Part shown: one piece after another, positions 43,476 through 54,169 of the stretch
Numbering within the stretch: the stretch's first letter is position 1
How the letters are laid out: every line of letters begins with the position of its first letter
Assembly: GCA_021202275.1 (NCBI GenBank)
Contig: JAJQDI010000015.1
Coordinates: forward strand, 224,637 to 288,636
Source: Bacteroides sp.
Lineage (GTDB): Bacteria; Bacteroidota; Bacteroidia; Bacteroidales; Bacteroidaceae
Length of the DNA stretch: 64,000 nt
Reading direction: 5' to 3'
Program-made: the position numbers and the translations under genes
The notes under the pieces: generated by a model
What the model was told of the DNA's origin: nothing
The model's input: the letters and a program-made list of their open reading frames with translations, nothing else
The model's database searches: none

Positions 43476-45416
43476 TTAGAAATTATACTTGGATAATAAT
43501 TTAAGAATACGCAGGATCTCAGCTACATTCATAGCGAAAGAGACTGCGCCTCTTCCTTTGAAAGGAGGGTTACCATCAAACAACTCCGGCAAGGACCCGA
43601 TACAATGGCTGGTCATTTCCTCTTCAAAACCGATCAGATAACGTTCCACAAAAGAGATACCACTCATTTTATATATACGCAGATAAGCCTCCATATAAAA
43701 TCCCATCAGCCAGGGCCATGCCGTACCCTGATGATACGCGTAGTCGCGTTGTATCTGAGGACCTACATAGTTCGGATTATATCCACCGCTTTTAGGGCTC
43801 AGCGTACGCAATCCTTTGGGAGTAAGAAGTTCTTTGGTAACAATATCAAGTACCTGTTTTTTCTGCACACGATCCAGAGGAGAATAGTCGAAAGCGACCG
43901 TAAAGATCATATTGGGCCGTACGCTCCAATCCATCATATATCCGTCTACATAATCGAGCAGATATCCATATTCATTGCGGAACACTTCTACAAAAGATCT
44001 GCCGGTAATGGCTACCTGTTCTTCCAGAGCCTCTGCCAGAACCATGTTACCGCCTTCACGGGAGAGATCGGCAATAAACTTCAGCGCATTGTACCACAAC
44101 GCATTGATCTCTACGATATATCCGGTTCTCGGAGTCACCGGCCTGCCATCTACCGTAGAATTCATCCAGGTGATAGCTTTTTCCTTACCATCGGCATACA
44201 ACAACCCGTTCTCATGTACGAAAAGGTTGTCATGCCTGCGTTGACGAATATATTCAATGATCTCTTCCAGCAGACCACCATACCTGGCCCGGCACTGTTC
44301 CCGGGAAGTCTCTTTGGCATATTGCTGCAAGGCCCATACTGCCCACAGGAGAACATCGGGATGTTCCATCTCGTAGATCTTGTACCCGACAGGTTCTCCC
44401 TGTATGAAATTACGGATCGCCTTCTGTGCCGTCTCCATGGCACTCTCAAACTCGTGCACTTCATCTACCGCCAGGGTCAATCCGGGCAGAGAAATAAACA
44501 TGTCACGCGCGCGACATTTGAACCAGGGATATCCGGCCAGGATGTAATGTTCTCCCTCCTGCAGGTTATGGAATTGATGAGCAGAATTTTTCAGACAATG
44601 GAAAAAGCTGTCACGGGGCGTGCGGTCGGCAACCTCCACCTCAAACAGTTGTTTCAGGCGACGGGGAGCTATCGGGGAAACACCCGCCGAGAACACAATA
44701 CTCTCGCCCTTCTTTATATCTACCTCGAAATAGCCGGGTACATACAGGTCTTCATTGAAATCATATCCTCTCTCCTGCTCTTTGGGATACTCAATGCCCC
44801 GGTACCAGTCCGGAACAAAATGGAATTCATTCTTTTTGTTGAGTTGCATCACCAGTTCCGGATAACCGGGATACATACAGGTCTTGATCCCATTCTCTAC
44901 TTCCTGATATTCCCTGCTGGCCTGTGGGTTCTCGTGGGTATATTCACGCACACTCCGGAAAGCCAGGAAAGGCCGGAAACGAAGTTTGGTAGGAGAATGC
45001 GCGTCGAGCAACGTATAGCGGATCAATATCCGGTTCTCGTGATGAACGAATATTTTCTCCTTACTTAAAATCACTCCCCCTACCCGATACGTGGTAACGG
45101 GTATCTTTTCACAGTCAAATTCCCGGATATATTTATGCCCGTTGGGACTGAAGTGATTTCCCTGGTATTTGTGTAAACCCAGATTAAATTCCGCGCCATG
45201 TTGTACTATCGTTTCATCGAGAGAAGAGAGTAGCACATGGTTCTCATCATCGAGGTTGGGGACCGGGATCACCAACAAGCCGTGATATTTGCGTGTGTTA
45301 CAATCTACAATTGTTGTACAATGATAAGCCCCTGACTGGTTTGTCCTTAGAATCTCCCGCGGTAAAGATTCCTCCAGATTCACCATGAGTGTCTTATCAA
45401 ATCGTAAATAACTCAT
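43476..45416 (-). CDS. Glycogen debranching enzyme (amylo-alpha-1,6-glucosidase)
   Basis: A 646-residue cytoplasmic enzyme. Residues about 1-250 form the N-terminal debranching-associated domain (SYLRFDKTLMVNLEESL, GAYHCTTIVDCNTRKYHGLL) and about 290-640 the (alpha/alpha)6 glucosidase domain (AGYPWFKCRARDMFISLPGL, TWMNSTVDGRPVTPRTGYIVEI, YNPNYVGPQIQRDYAYHQGT). It cleaves alpha-1,6 branches of glycogen. It opens the minus-strand operon; a TATTTTTG -7 box on the minus strand lies at 45486-45479. Confidence 0.94.
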   Translation of the reverse strand: MSYLRFDKTLMVNLEESLPREILRTNQSGAYHCTTIVDCNTRKYHGLLVIPVPNLDDENHVLLSSLDETIVQHGAEFNLGLHKYQGNHFSPNGHKYIREFDCEKIPVTTYRVGGVILSKEKIFVHHENRILIRYTLLDAHSPTKLRFRPFLAFRSVREYTHENPQASREYQEVENGIKTCMYPGYPELVMQLNKKNEFHFVPDWYRGIEYPKEQERGYDFNEDLYVPGYFEVDIKKGESIVFSAGVSPIAPRRLKQLFEVEVADRTPRDSFFHCLKNSAHQFHNLQEGEHYILAGYPWFKCRARDMFISLPGLTLAVDEVHEFESAMETAQKAIRNFIQGEPVGYKIYEMEHPDVLLWAVWALQQYAKETSREQCRARYGGLLEEIIEYIRQRRHDNLFVHENGLLYADGKEKAITWMNSTVDGRPVTPRTGYIVEINALWYNALKFIADLSREGGNMVLAEALEEQVAITGRSFVEVFRNEYGYLLDYVDGYMMDWSVRPNMIFTVAFDYSPLDRVQKKQVLDIVTKELLTPKGLRTLSPKSGGYNPNYVGPQIQRDYAYHQGTAWPWLMGFYMEAYLRIYKMSGISFVERYLIGFEEEMTSHCIGSLPELFDGNPPFKGRGAVSFAMNVAEILRILKLLSKYNF

Positions 45417-45583
45417 AGTTGTGTATATTAAAGGTTAATTAATGCGGTTATCACTCTTCTGTTACATACAGTGATGCCCAAAAATACAAATTAACGTGAA
45501 AAACAGAAATAAAAAGCTACTTTATTTTTCGTTTTTATTGTAAATATTCGTAGAATTGCACAAGAATAATATAAAAAAGAAAT

Positions 45584-46270
45584 ATGAAGCAGGCGGTACA
45601 GCGGATCTTTGCTGCAATGGCCATCCCGTTGTTCATACTTTTTGTCATGTATGCTCTCAAAACACTTGAAGTAGGATTAGACTGGGACTTTACACGATTG
45701 GGGGTATATCCATTACAGAAAAAAGGAGTGTTCGGTATTTTCGCTCATCCCTTTGTACACAGCGGATTCAGGCATCTGATTGCAAATTCGTTGCCCTTCT
45801 TTTTTCTATCCTGGTGTCTGTTCTACTTTTACCGCGAGATCGCTCCCTATATATTCTTTCTGATCTGGATCTGTTGCGGCATAATTACTTTTTTGATAGG
45901 TAAACCAGGCTGGCATGTGGGAGCCAGTGGTATCATCTATGGCCTGGCCTTTTTCCTGTTTTTCAGCGGGATCCTCAGAAAACACGTTCCCCTGATCGCG
46001 ATTTCGCTTCTTGTTACCTTCCTGTACGGAGGCATGGTCTGGAACATGTTCCTTTTTTTTGCCAAACCCACCACCTCCTGGGAAGGGCATTTAAGTGGAG
46101 CAGTGTCAGGGACTGTACTTGCCTATCTGTTTCGCAGGTACGGCCCGCAAAAGCCTGTTTATTTCAGCGATGAAGAAGAGGAAGAGATCACAGAGAATGA
46201 AGAGGATGAATATGCAGACACTCCACCCGACCATACAACAGCCTCCGAAAACAAAGAAATATCCGGATAG
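45584..46270 (+). CDS. Rhomboid family intramembrane serine protease
   Basis: A 228-residue membrane protease with about six hydrophobic segments. The HxxxN-type loop GFRHLIANSLP has H64 and N68, the catalytic Ser is S115 in HVGASGIIYG and the catalytic His is H169 in WEGHLSGAVSG. The C-terminal 45 residues form an acidic, disordered tail (DEEEEEITENEEDE). Substrates are unknown. It converges with the LuxR-type regulator gene; no clear terminator separates them. Confidence 0.93.
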   Translation: MKQAVQRIFAAMAIPLFILFVMYALKTLEVGLDWDFTRLGVYPLQKKGVFGIFAHPFVHSGFRHLIANSLPFFFLSWCLFYFYREIAPYIFFLIWICCGIITFLIGKPGWHVGASGIIYGLAFFLFFSGILRKHVPLIAISLLVTFLYGGMVWNMFLFFAKPTTSWEGHLSGAVSGTVLAYLFRRYGPQKPVYFSDEEEEEITENEEDEYADTPPDHTTASENKEISG

Positions 46271-46298
46271 GCTTCGACCCTCACCCGTTCCCGGAGGA

Positions 46299-46949
46299 TC
46301 AAATGTAATATTCTATGGGATCCACCAATCCATGTTGCAGAGCAGACCTGACAGCTTCACGCACATTCCTGACTTTCAGTTTCCGAAATATATTCTTCCT
46401 GTGCGTATAGATCGTATGTATACTTGATTTTCGTTCCCCCACTATCTGCCTGGTACTTTTCCCTTGCACCATAGCATATAAGATCTGTTGTTCCGTATCA
46501 GTAAGCCATTTCCATACTTTCTTCTCTTTTCCTTTGCCAGACAAATGTAGGGAACTCTTTACCTGCGGACAGCCATATGGCCTGTCTGCCAGTAAAGAGT
46601 TCAACGCACTTGTGAGCTCATCAGCAGAACAGCCTTTCCAGAGTACACCTACCCTTTCGTAATGGCAACAACGAGCGTACATACTTGCCTCTGTCAGTTC
46701 CCGCTCCAGAAACAACCATTTTACATAGCGGAACCTTTCCAATAAAAGAACTAAGTCATTCTTGTCCGAAAAGTCAAACAAAGAATAGTCCAATACCACA
46801 ATCGCATCAGGAGAAAGGGTCAGTTCCCCCACAAGTTCCTCAGCTCCGGATACACGTTTCACATCCGGCGCATGTTCCAGAGAATTACATATATAGACTA
46901 TTCCCAGAGAAGTGACATCCTGGTTATCCGCTACCACAATCATTGCCAT
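46299..46949 (-). CDS. LuxR-type response regulator
   Basis: A 216-residue protein. The N-terminal 125 residues look like a receiver domain, with a probable phospho-acceptor Asp in AIVVLDYSLFD, although similarity to standard receivers is weak. The C-terminal part has a LuxR/NarL helix-turn-helix (LTDTEQQILYAMVQGKSTRQ, SIHTIYTHRKNIFRKLKV). No sensor kinase is encoded nearby, so it is an orphan regulator. Two in-frame ATG codons (46949, 46943) are possible starts. Confidence 0.85.
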   Translation of the reverse strand: MAMIVVADNQDVTSLGIVYICNSLEHAPDVKRVSGAEELVGELTLSPDAIVVLDYSLFDFSDKNDLVLLLERFRYVKWLFLERELTEASMYARCCHYERVGVLWKGCSADELTSALNSLLADRPYGCPQVKSSLHLSGKGKEKKVWKWLTDTEQQILYAMVQGKSTRQIVGERKSSIHTIYTHRKNIFRKLKVRNVREAVRSALQHGLVDPIEYYI

Positions 46950-47090
46950 AATGAGATTTCTTCTTCCACTGCCTCATCCTTCGGAATATCCTCAGAAACA
47001 AGCAGCAGTAACAGAAGCAAAGATCGCTATCCTGCTTTCCTCATCCAATCCCATAAGTATGGTATTTATTTACTCTGAATAAGGTAGAGA

Positions 47091-47318
47091 GAGATTTACG
47101 ATTTACGATTTGACGATTTACGATTAAAGTTACATCGTATGATCTGTAGTGCCAGAATTAAGATATCGATACATATTGACGATTAACAATAGAAGTAAAG
47201 AACTCAATCATTATTCATAATTTACAATTGATATTATCTCATTTTACTTATCAGATTTCCAGATAAAACCTATAGATCATATAATAACAATGTAATTTCA
47301 ATCGTAAATCGTAAATCC
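47091..47318. repeat. Family I inverted-end element (copy E)
   Basis: The left end has GAGATTTACGATTTACG and further GACGATTTACGATT words (47091-47125). The right end (47295-47318) has the inverse ATTTCAATCGTAAATCG and GTAAATCCC words and touches the marC stop codon. The 170 bases between have no gene and are AT-rich. Confidence 0.6.
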
Positions 47319-47909
47319 CTACAGTGCTTCCAGCAACTGTGTAATATTGGCCATAAATAGTCGGACAGCAATGGCTAACAGAATAACTCCGAAGAACTTA
47401 CGGATCATATAAATCCCCCCTTTTCCAAGGATACGTTCAACAGGTGAGGTCATACGAACCACAACGTATACCCAGGCCATATTCAGGGCAAGTGCGATCA
47501 GTATATTTACAGTAGCATATTCCGCACGCAGAGAAAGCAAAGTTGTGAAAGCGCCGGCACCGGCAATCAGTGGAAAAACAAGAGGCACCAGCGTTGCTTC
47601 TTTGATGGGACCCTGATTTTTGAATATCTCCACATCCAAAATCATTTCCAGAGACATCAGAAAGATCACAAAAGCGCCGGCTACGGCAAACGACGCGATA
47701 TCTACATGAAAAAGTTTCAGCATCATATCCCCCGCATAAAAGAAACCGATCAGCAATCCAAAAGAAATCAGAGTAGCCTTGTTGGGATCTACAACTTTCC
47801 CATGATCTTTCAGGTTTATAATAATAGGAATAGACCCGATAATATCTATTACAGCAAAAAGTACAATAAATGCACTGATCATCTCCTGAAAGTTAAAAGC
47901 AGCAAACAT
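47319..47909 (-). CDS. MarC family integral membrane protein
   Basis: A 196-residue membrane protein with six hydrophobic segments, of the MarC/YchE family (IVLFAVIDIIGSIPIIINL at the start, PLVFPLIAGAGAFTTLL in the middle). Despite the name, a role in multiple antibiotic resistance is not supported for the family, and the function is unknown. The ATG at 47909 is preferred to the TTG just before it. Confidence 0.9.
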   Translation of the reverse strand: MFAAFNFQEMISAFIVLFAVIDIIGSIPIIINLKDHGKVVDPNKATLISFGLLIGFFYAGDMMLKLFHVDIASFAVAGAFVIFLMSLEMILDVEIFKNQGPIKEATLVPLVFPLIAGAGAFTTLLSLRAEYATVNILIALALNMAWVYVVVRMTSPVERILGKGGIYMIRKFFGVILLAIAVRLFMANITQLLEAL

Positions 47910-48083
47910 CAAGTTGATTTTTTATGCAAATATAACCATATTTTATGCAAATATCAATAACTCTCCCCGCTAAAAGGCATTTCTGAATTAAGAAATAATA
48001 AAAAAAATAAAAAGTGAGTTTTTTTTAATTCAGTAAAAACCAATTATGCCTACATTTGTTCTTAAACTGGAAGAATTAAGCAT

Positions 48084-48767
48084 ATGGATACCATGTACGA
48101 AACCCTGTTACAGCTCCCTCTATTCCAAGGCCTCAGCCACGAAGACTTTACTCATATCATCGGAAAAGTAAAATTAGACTTCACTAAGCATAAAGCCGGT
48201 AGTGTCATTGTACGCAACCATGCTCTTTGTGATCAGTTGTTCTTTATACTTAAAGGAGAATTATCTGCTCTCACTACCACGGAAAAACAAGATCTGACAC
48301 TAATAGAACATATTCGTCCTCCATATGTACTTGAGCCTTATTCTCTATTTGGTATAAGTACCCGGTACAACTCTACGTATACCGCCATCACAGAGGTACA
48401 TACAGTAAGTATTGCAAAATCATTCCTGCTTTCGGAACTTTTCAATTACGAGATATTCCGTATCAACTTTATGAATATCCTCAGCAGTCGCGCACAGGTA
48501 CTTTACAATCGGATATGGGCACAAGCTCCTACCGACGTAGAGGGAAAGATCATCCATTTTATCCTTATACATGCGGAAAAGCAAAGCGGAGAAAAATCCA
48601 TGAAAGTCAAGATGGAGGATCTGGTCCGTTACCTGGATGATACACGTCTGAATATTTCCAAAGCACTGAATACATTGCAGGATGAAAATCTGATCGCTCT
48701 GCACCGGAAAGAAATTGTCATACCAGAACTGTCTCTGTTGGCCGAACGCCTCCACTCTGCCCGATGA
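48084..48767 (+). CDS. Crp/Fnr family transcriptional regulator (second)
   Basis: A 227-residue regulator. The N-terminal cNMP-binding fold is recognisable (LFQGLSHEDFTHIIGK, LFFILKGELSAL) and the C-terminal winged helix includes KMEDLVRYLDDTRLNISKAL. No Cys cluster for an iron-sulfur group is seen. Bacteroidetes often use such proteins in redox or carbon control; targets are unknown. A -7 box TACATTTG (48051-48058) lies 25 bases before the ATG. Confidence 0.88.
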   Translation: MDTMYETLLQLPLFQGLSHEDFTHIIGKVKLDFTKHKAGSVIVRNHALCDQLFFILKGELSALTTTEKQDLTLIEHIRPPYVLEPYSLFGISTRYNSTYTAITEVHTVSIAKSFLLSELFNYEIFRINFMNILSSRAQVLYNRIWAQAPTDVEGKIIHFILIHAEKQSGEKSMKVKMEDLVRYLDDTRLNISKALNTLQDENLIALHRKEIVIPELSLLAERLHSAR

Positions 48768-49369
48768 AAACCAGGAGAGGGTATCTGTCTATATCATTAC
48801 AGCCGCCCTCTTATATGTTATATTCTGTTCGATTGTACCTGCTTCTCTCCATGGTTCCCCTTACGGAACTGGTACAGACCTGTGACCGCCTGCTTTTTTA
48901 CCTGCATGAAAAGATTGACATGAACATGTAACACCCATGAAACATCCTGTAAGAAAAATACGCAGGAACATGATACCCGAAAAGTCTGTACAGAACTTCA
49001 AAAAGCCCATATACTTGATCCTTTCATTCAAATAGTTTTTTTCTATTTCACACGTTTTCGTAGAAATTCTTTTAAATTTCCTTCCATTAAATTGACTAAA
49101 TCAAGGCATTTACATACATTTGTAAATAATCATATTCAATCAAAAGCTTGAAGCGTTTAGATAGGATTGCAATCCGAGATCTCCGGTAAACCTGCAGAAT
49201 TGCAGGGAAAATATCGGACTGCGCATATCAGAACACGGCAGAAAAAGTATCCCCGGTATCCCTCAGATCAGTATCTGAGCATTTGTAATCCTACTAAGTT
49301 CCTACGCTTGAATGCTATGCAAACACACAAATTACAACCTAAGAGGGACAAGGTCGGTACAAAAGAAAA
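48768..49369 (+). other. Leader region before the DUF6377 gene
   Basis: About 600 bases with no supported gene. A promoter (TTG at 49092-49094, 20 bases, TACATTTG at 49115-49122) lies about 245 bases before the ATG at 49370, giving a long 5' leader. A TTG-started frame at 49167-49373 overlaps the start but shows nothing recognisable. Confidence 0.5.
49092..49122 (+). promoter_or_regulatory. Promoter of the DUF6377 regulator gene
   Basis: TTG at 49092-49094, a 20-base spacer and TACATTTG at 49115-49122. Confidence 0.6.
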
Positions 49370-50975
49370 ATGAAAACGCTTCTGACTCTATTTCTTGTAT
49401 TCAGCCCTGTTATAGCTCACTGCCAGCTAAATGTCGATTCCGTGTTGAAGGTCCTGGATAAAGAAATAACCAAACGCGATTATTATTTCGCCAAGAAAGA
49501 GAAAACCATCGATACGCTTCGTCACAACCTGAAACAGGCGCGGGAAACAGAAGAGATCTATCATGCTTCCCGTGATCTGTACAAAAGCTATATCTCGTAT
49601 GACTATGATTCGGCCTACTTCTATGCGCAGAAGGCTTACGAACTATCTATGGATCTGGACAATCTGGTCCATAAATTGAAAGCAAAATACGATCTGATCT
49701 ACTGTTACCTGTCTGCCGGTCTGTTTATGGAAGCCTATGATCTGCTGGGTTCCATAGATGTGACAAACATGCCGGAAGATCAAAAGTATCGCTATTACAA
49801 TCTATACAGCCGGCTCTACTCCAAAATGGCCGATTATAGCCAGGATATCCCTTTACATAAAGAATACCTGAAAAAAGCCCTGGAATATATGGATGCTGCA
49901 CTCAGACAAGTAAAGCCTTATTCAATGACGTATGATTTCCAGGAAGCCTACAAGTATTTCCTGCGGAAAGACATCACTGCGGAGAAAAAGATAGAGATCT
50001 ACAACAGCCTGATCGAAAAACATACTATCCGGATAGAAAAAAAATGCCGCTGTAGCAGCCAACCTGGGACAATTGTATTTCACCACAGGAGATATGGACA
50101 AGGCCATATACCACATTGCGCTGGCAGCAGCTACCGACATCTGTGATGCCGTCAGGGAAACGACTGCCATGAGTGCACTGGCATCCTACCTGTATCACAT
50201 CAACAAGATAGAGGATGCCAGCAGATATATATATGTATCTCTGGAAGATGCCAATCGTTACAACGCCCGTCAGCGCAAACTGACCATCAACTCCATTCTA
50301 CCTTCCATCGAGAAAGACAGGGTGACATTCATTCAGAAACAAAAAACGAAACTCTCCTATTCTCTTTTATCCGTCAGTCTACTGATCGTAGGGGTATCCG
50401 TTACACTATGTATCATCTATCAGCAAAAGAGAAAACTGACAATTGCACAGAAAGCCCTCAACGATCAGTTGAACAAAGTATCTTCCATGTATGAAGAATT
50501 AGAAGAGTCTAACCAGATCAAAGATCAGCAGATATTCCGATCCTTATATACCAAGTCCGAGTATATGGACAAAGTAGAGGTCATACTCAAACGTTTAGAC
50601 AGAAAACTGAAAACCCGCCAATACAACGACATCAACTCCCTGTACAAAGAGTTCAATCTGAAGTCCGAACGTGAAATCATTCTGAGTTCCTTTGATGAAG
50701 CGTTTCTGAAGGTCTACCCCCGTTTTCTGGAAGAATACAATAAACTGCTCCAACCCACTCACCGGTCTTCATGGGATGAAAAAGGAAATCTGCCTCCGGA
50801 AGTACGCATCTTCGCCCTGATGCGAATTGGTATAAACGACAACGAGCAGATAGCTAAATTTCTCAACTTATCTTTAAACACTATTTATACTTATAAAACA
50901 AGAGTAAAGAATAAAGCCATTGTTCCGAAGGAAGAATTTGAGGAATATATTATGAAGATCGACAGGGTCAAGTAA
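49370..50975 (+). pseudogene. DUF6377 membrane-bound regulator with TPR and HTH, frameshifted
   Basis: Regulator of the kind found next to SusC/SusD genes. It has a signal peptide (1-19), a periplasmic helical TPR-like region to about residue 300, a membrane segment (SLLIVGVSVTLCIIYQQ), a coiled coil and a C-terminal LuxR-like helix-turn-helix (IAKFLNLSLNTIYTYKTRVK). The first frame ends at 50146 in nonsense, and the family sequence continues one base off up to 50975. The shift is in the run of eight A at 50037-50044; seven A would give IEKNAAVAANLGQLYF and a protein of about 535 residues. A sequencing error or slippage in the run fits. In the read state the membrane and HTH parts would be lost. 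Confidence 0.85.
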
Positions 50976-51105
50976 AGATAAACACTTGATAAGAACCATA
51001 TTTCCGGAATGTCCAACATTACATAAACTTTTGATTAAAAGTGAGTTAATTATTTTGAAGATTTATATTCACACTTGAAGAGTATTTCTTTGATCACCGA
51101 AGGAA

Positions 51106-51113
51106 TACTTTTG
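51106..51113 (+). promoter_or_regulatory. -7 box of the susC-susD operon
   Basis: TACTTTTG fits TAnnTTTG, about 63 bases before the ATG at 51176. The TTTG at 51089 is too close for a standard -33 box, which would fit activator-dependent expression. Confidence 0.5.
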
Positions 51114-51175
51114 CGCCATACTTAAAATGTGTGAATTCAACAAAACTACATTAACAACTTTTAAACACAAGTTTC

Positions 51176-54157
51176 ATGAAGAATGCCTTGAGTTATGTCT
51201 GGAAAACAAGGTTGTTGGCAACCAACAAACTGTTACTCTCTTTATTTTTATTGTGCACTTCTACATGGCTTCTTGCCCAGCAACAAGTAGTGACCGGTAC
51301 CATAGTAGACGATCTGGGAGAACCCCTGATCGGGGTTACTATTTCCGTAAAAGGTACAGGAACAGGTGCCTACTCCGATATGGATGGGAACTTCTCTGTG
51401 GAAGCCCCGGAAAACAGTACCTTAGTGATCACTTACATCGGGTTCGTCACCCAGGAAATCCCGGTAACCAATACAACAAAACATCTGAATATCGTATTAT
51501 CGGACGATACTCACGTATTGAGTGAGGTAGTGGTGGTAGGTTACGGCTCCCTGGAAAAGAAACAGGTAACCAGTTCGATCTCCTCTATCAAGGGAGACAA
51601 CCTGCCTGTGGGTGTGGGTGGTGCCACGGTAGCAACCGCACTTCTTGGAAAAGTCAGTGGGTTGGTGATCGATGGAACAGACAGCCCCAATGCCGATAAC
51701 AAATTCCAGCTACGTGGTCCGGCGTCGATCAATTCCAGTGCGGAACCTTTAGTTGTAATTGATGGTATGCCCGGAGGTGACCTGCGTTCACTGGTACAGG
51801 AAGATATCCTCTCTATTGATGTATTGAAAGATGCTTCGGCAGGTGCTATCTACGGTACACGTGCCGCTGCCGGTGTGATTCTCGTAACTACCAAAAGCGG
51901 ACAGGCAACTGACGGAAAAGTGAGAATGACCTATTCGGGTGAAGTATCCGTAAAGCAAGCATTTGGTAAGCCGGCGATGATGAGTGCAAAGGAGTTTCTG
52001 GCGAATGAGCTGGGAACAGACTATGGAGCCGATGTAGACTGATGGGACGAAGCTCTGGCAAACCATACAACCTCGCAAAAACACAACATCAGCCTGCAGA
52101 CCGGAAGTAAAAATGCACAGCTGTGTGCCTCTTTCACATACCAGACCAACAAAGGAGTAGTGAAATTTGAAGACCGTACAGACTATGCCGGACGTATGAA
52201 TGCCAAGTTTAAGCTATTTGACGGATGGCTGGATATAGATGCACGCGCAGATTATCGCCAGGCATTCCGTAATAAGAGATCATTGGATATGGAAAAAACA
52301 TTCCGTAACAACCCGACCCGCGCAGTTTATGACCCGGAAAACGAAACCGGATACAACATCTGGACGGGAGATAATAATCAACGGAATACCATCGCAGATG
52401 CGGCTCACAATACAGATGACGGACTTGACAAATGGTTCCGTCCGGATGTATCTTTCAAATTGAATATCTTGCCTGTTCCCGGCTTGTCTTACCAGCAAAC
52501 CATTGCCTACGAATTGCGTCAATGGGAAGGGCATACCTATCGCGGAAAGAATCATACGGATGAGATCAGCGCCGGACGTACCGGAACAGCCAGTATAGAA
52601 TTCAGCAAAACGGAAAATCTGAATACAGAAGGGTACTTTACGTATGTCAAAGAAGTAGGCGATCACTACTTCAACGCGGTAGCCGGTTACAGTTACTTCG
52701 AAGAGAACGGAGAGAGTTTCAGTATGAAAAACCGCAACTTTACCAGCGACCTGGTCGGATACTGGGACATTGGTGCAGGTACGGCTCAGTTAGGGACCGG
52801 CAGCAGTGATGCGGAAATGAAATCCAAGAAAAATATCACTGAGCGCCTGATGGCCTACTTCGCACGTCTCAACTATTCCTATAAGGACCGGTATATGGCT
52901 ACGGCTACCATACGTCACGAAGGCTCTTCCAAATTTGCCAAAGGCAATCAGTGGGGTACATTCTGGGCACTCTCCGGTGGATGGCGCATTTCTGAAGAAA
53001 ATTTTATGAAAGACATCAGCTGGATCAGTGAACTGAAACTGCGTGTAGGATATGGAGTAACCGGTAACAACGGTTTCGATGCCAAATATGCAGCCACCAT
53101 GTACGGTAAAGATGTATATTGGATCATGCCTGACGGAACGTGGGCATACACGTATGGAAAAGCGGAAAACATAAATCCGGATCTGAAGTGGGAAGAAAAA
53201 ACAGAATGGAACTTTGGTCTGGACTACTCGTTCTTCAACAACCGTCTGTACGGAAAAGTGGATATTTATCGCCGCAAAGTGAATGACCTGATCTATAGTG
53301 TAAATGTGCCTAATCCTCCTTACACCAAGACAAGTATGCACCAGAACATCGGAAATATGGAGAACAAAGGATGGGAGTTCGAGATTGGCGCAGACATTGT
53401 ACGTACCAAAGACTGGAGCTACTCAACCAGTATAAACATGTCTCACAATAAAAGCAAACTGACTCATCTGGATGGCAATCAGTCGTACATAGCAAAAGGA
53501 AGTTTCCCATCACCGGGAAGTTATGGCAATCCTATCCGGATCTATGAGGGAAATACCATCGGAAGTTTCTTCCTGTATAAATACGCCGGCCTGGATGAAG
53601 ACGGAAAATTCTTAGTCTACAATGCCGAGGATGAAATCATTCCGATCGAGGATGCTCATAATGTAAACGACAAACGGCAGGTAGGTAACTACAACCCCAA
53701 AGTGATCTTAGGCTGGACACAAAACCTGAGATACAAAAACTTTGACCTGGGTATTACCTGTGTCAGCTGGTTGAAATTTGATGTATACAATACATTCGAT
53801 ATGTTCCTGGGATTGCCCAATACCGCGGACCCCGGATTCAATATGCTGAAGAACGCGCAAAAGAAACACGGACATATCTATTCCAACAGAGATGCGATAG
53901 ATTATTTCCTGGAAGACGGATCATTCTTTAAAATACAGAACATCAACCTGGGATATACACAAAGCCTGAAGAAATACAATAAATACATTGAATCGGCACG
54001 TCTGTATATGACGATCAACAATGTGGCTAAATTCACCAAATACAGCGGTTCAAACCCGGAGCAAAGCATTGTGGGCCTGGAGGGAGGTATCGACTACTTC
54101 AATAAGGTTTATCCTCAGGTACGCACCTATACTTTCGGAGTTCAATTAAACTTTTAA
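51176..54157 (+). pseudogene. SusC-like TonB-dependent outer-membrane transporter, with an in-frame stop
   Basis: Outer-membrane importer of about 993 residues when read through. After the signal peptide (about 1-35, ending WLLAQ) comes a carboxypeptidase-regulatory-like domain (VTGTIVDDLGEPLIGVTISV), the SusC-typical SEVVVVGYGSLEKK, the plug (LGKVSGLVIDGTDSP, YGTRAAAGVILVTTKSG) and the beta-barrel to the end (TFGVQLNF). A single TGA at 52040-52042 interrupts the plug/barrel junction; it follows GADVD and precedes WDEAL. The frame is otherwise the same on both sides, with no other stop, so a one-base change such as TGG to TGA would explain it. It is followed by susD after 12 bases. Confidence 0.88.
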
Positions 54158-54169
54158 TTCGGATACAAT

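Noticed and set aside
49167..49373. TTG-started frame overlapping the DUF6377 start
   Set aside because: Basic, low-information translation with no promoter-specific start; it lies in the leader of the DUF6377 mRNA.
51127..51525. Alternative frame overlapping the susC start
   Set aside because: It runs in another frame over the signal peptide and first domain of SusC and has no features of its own.
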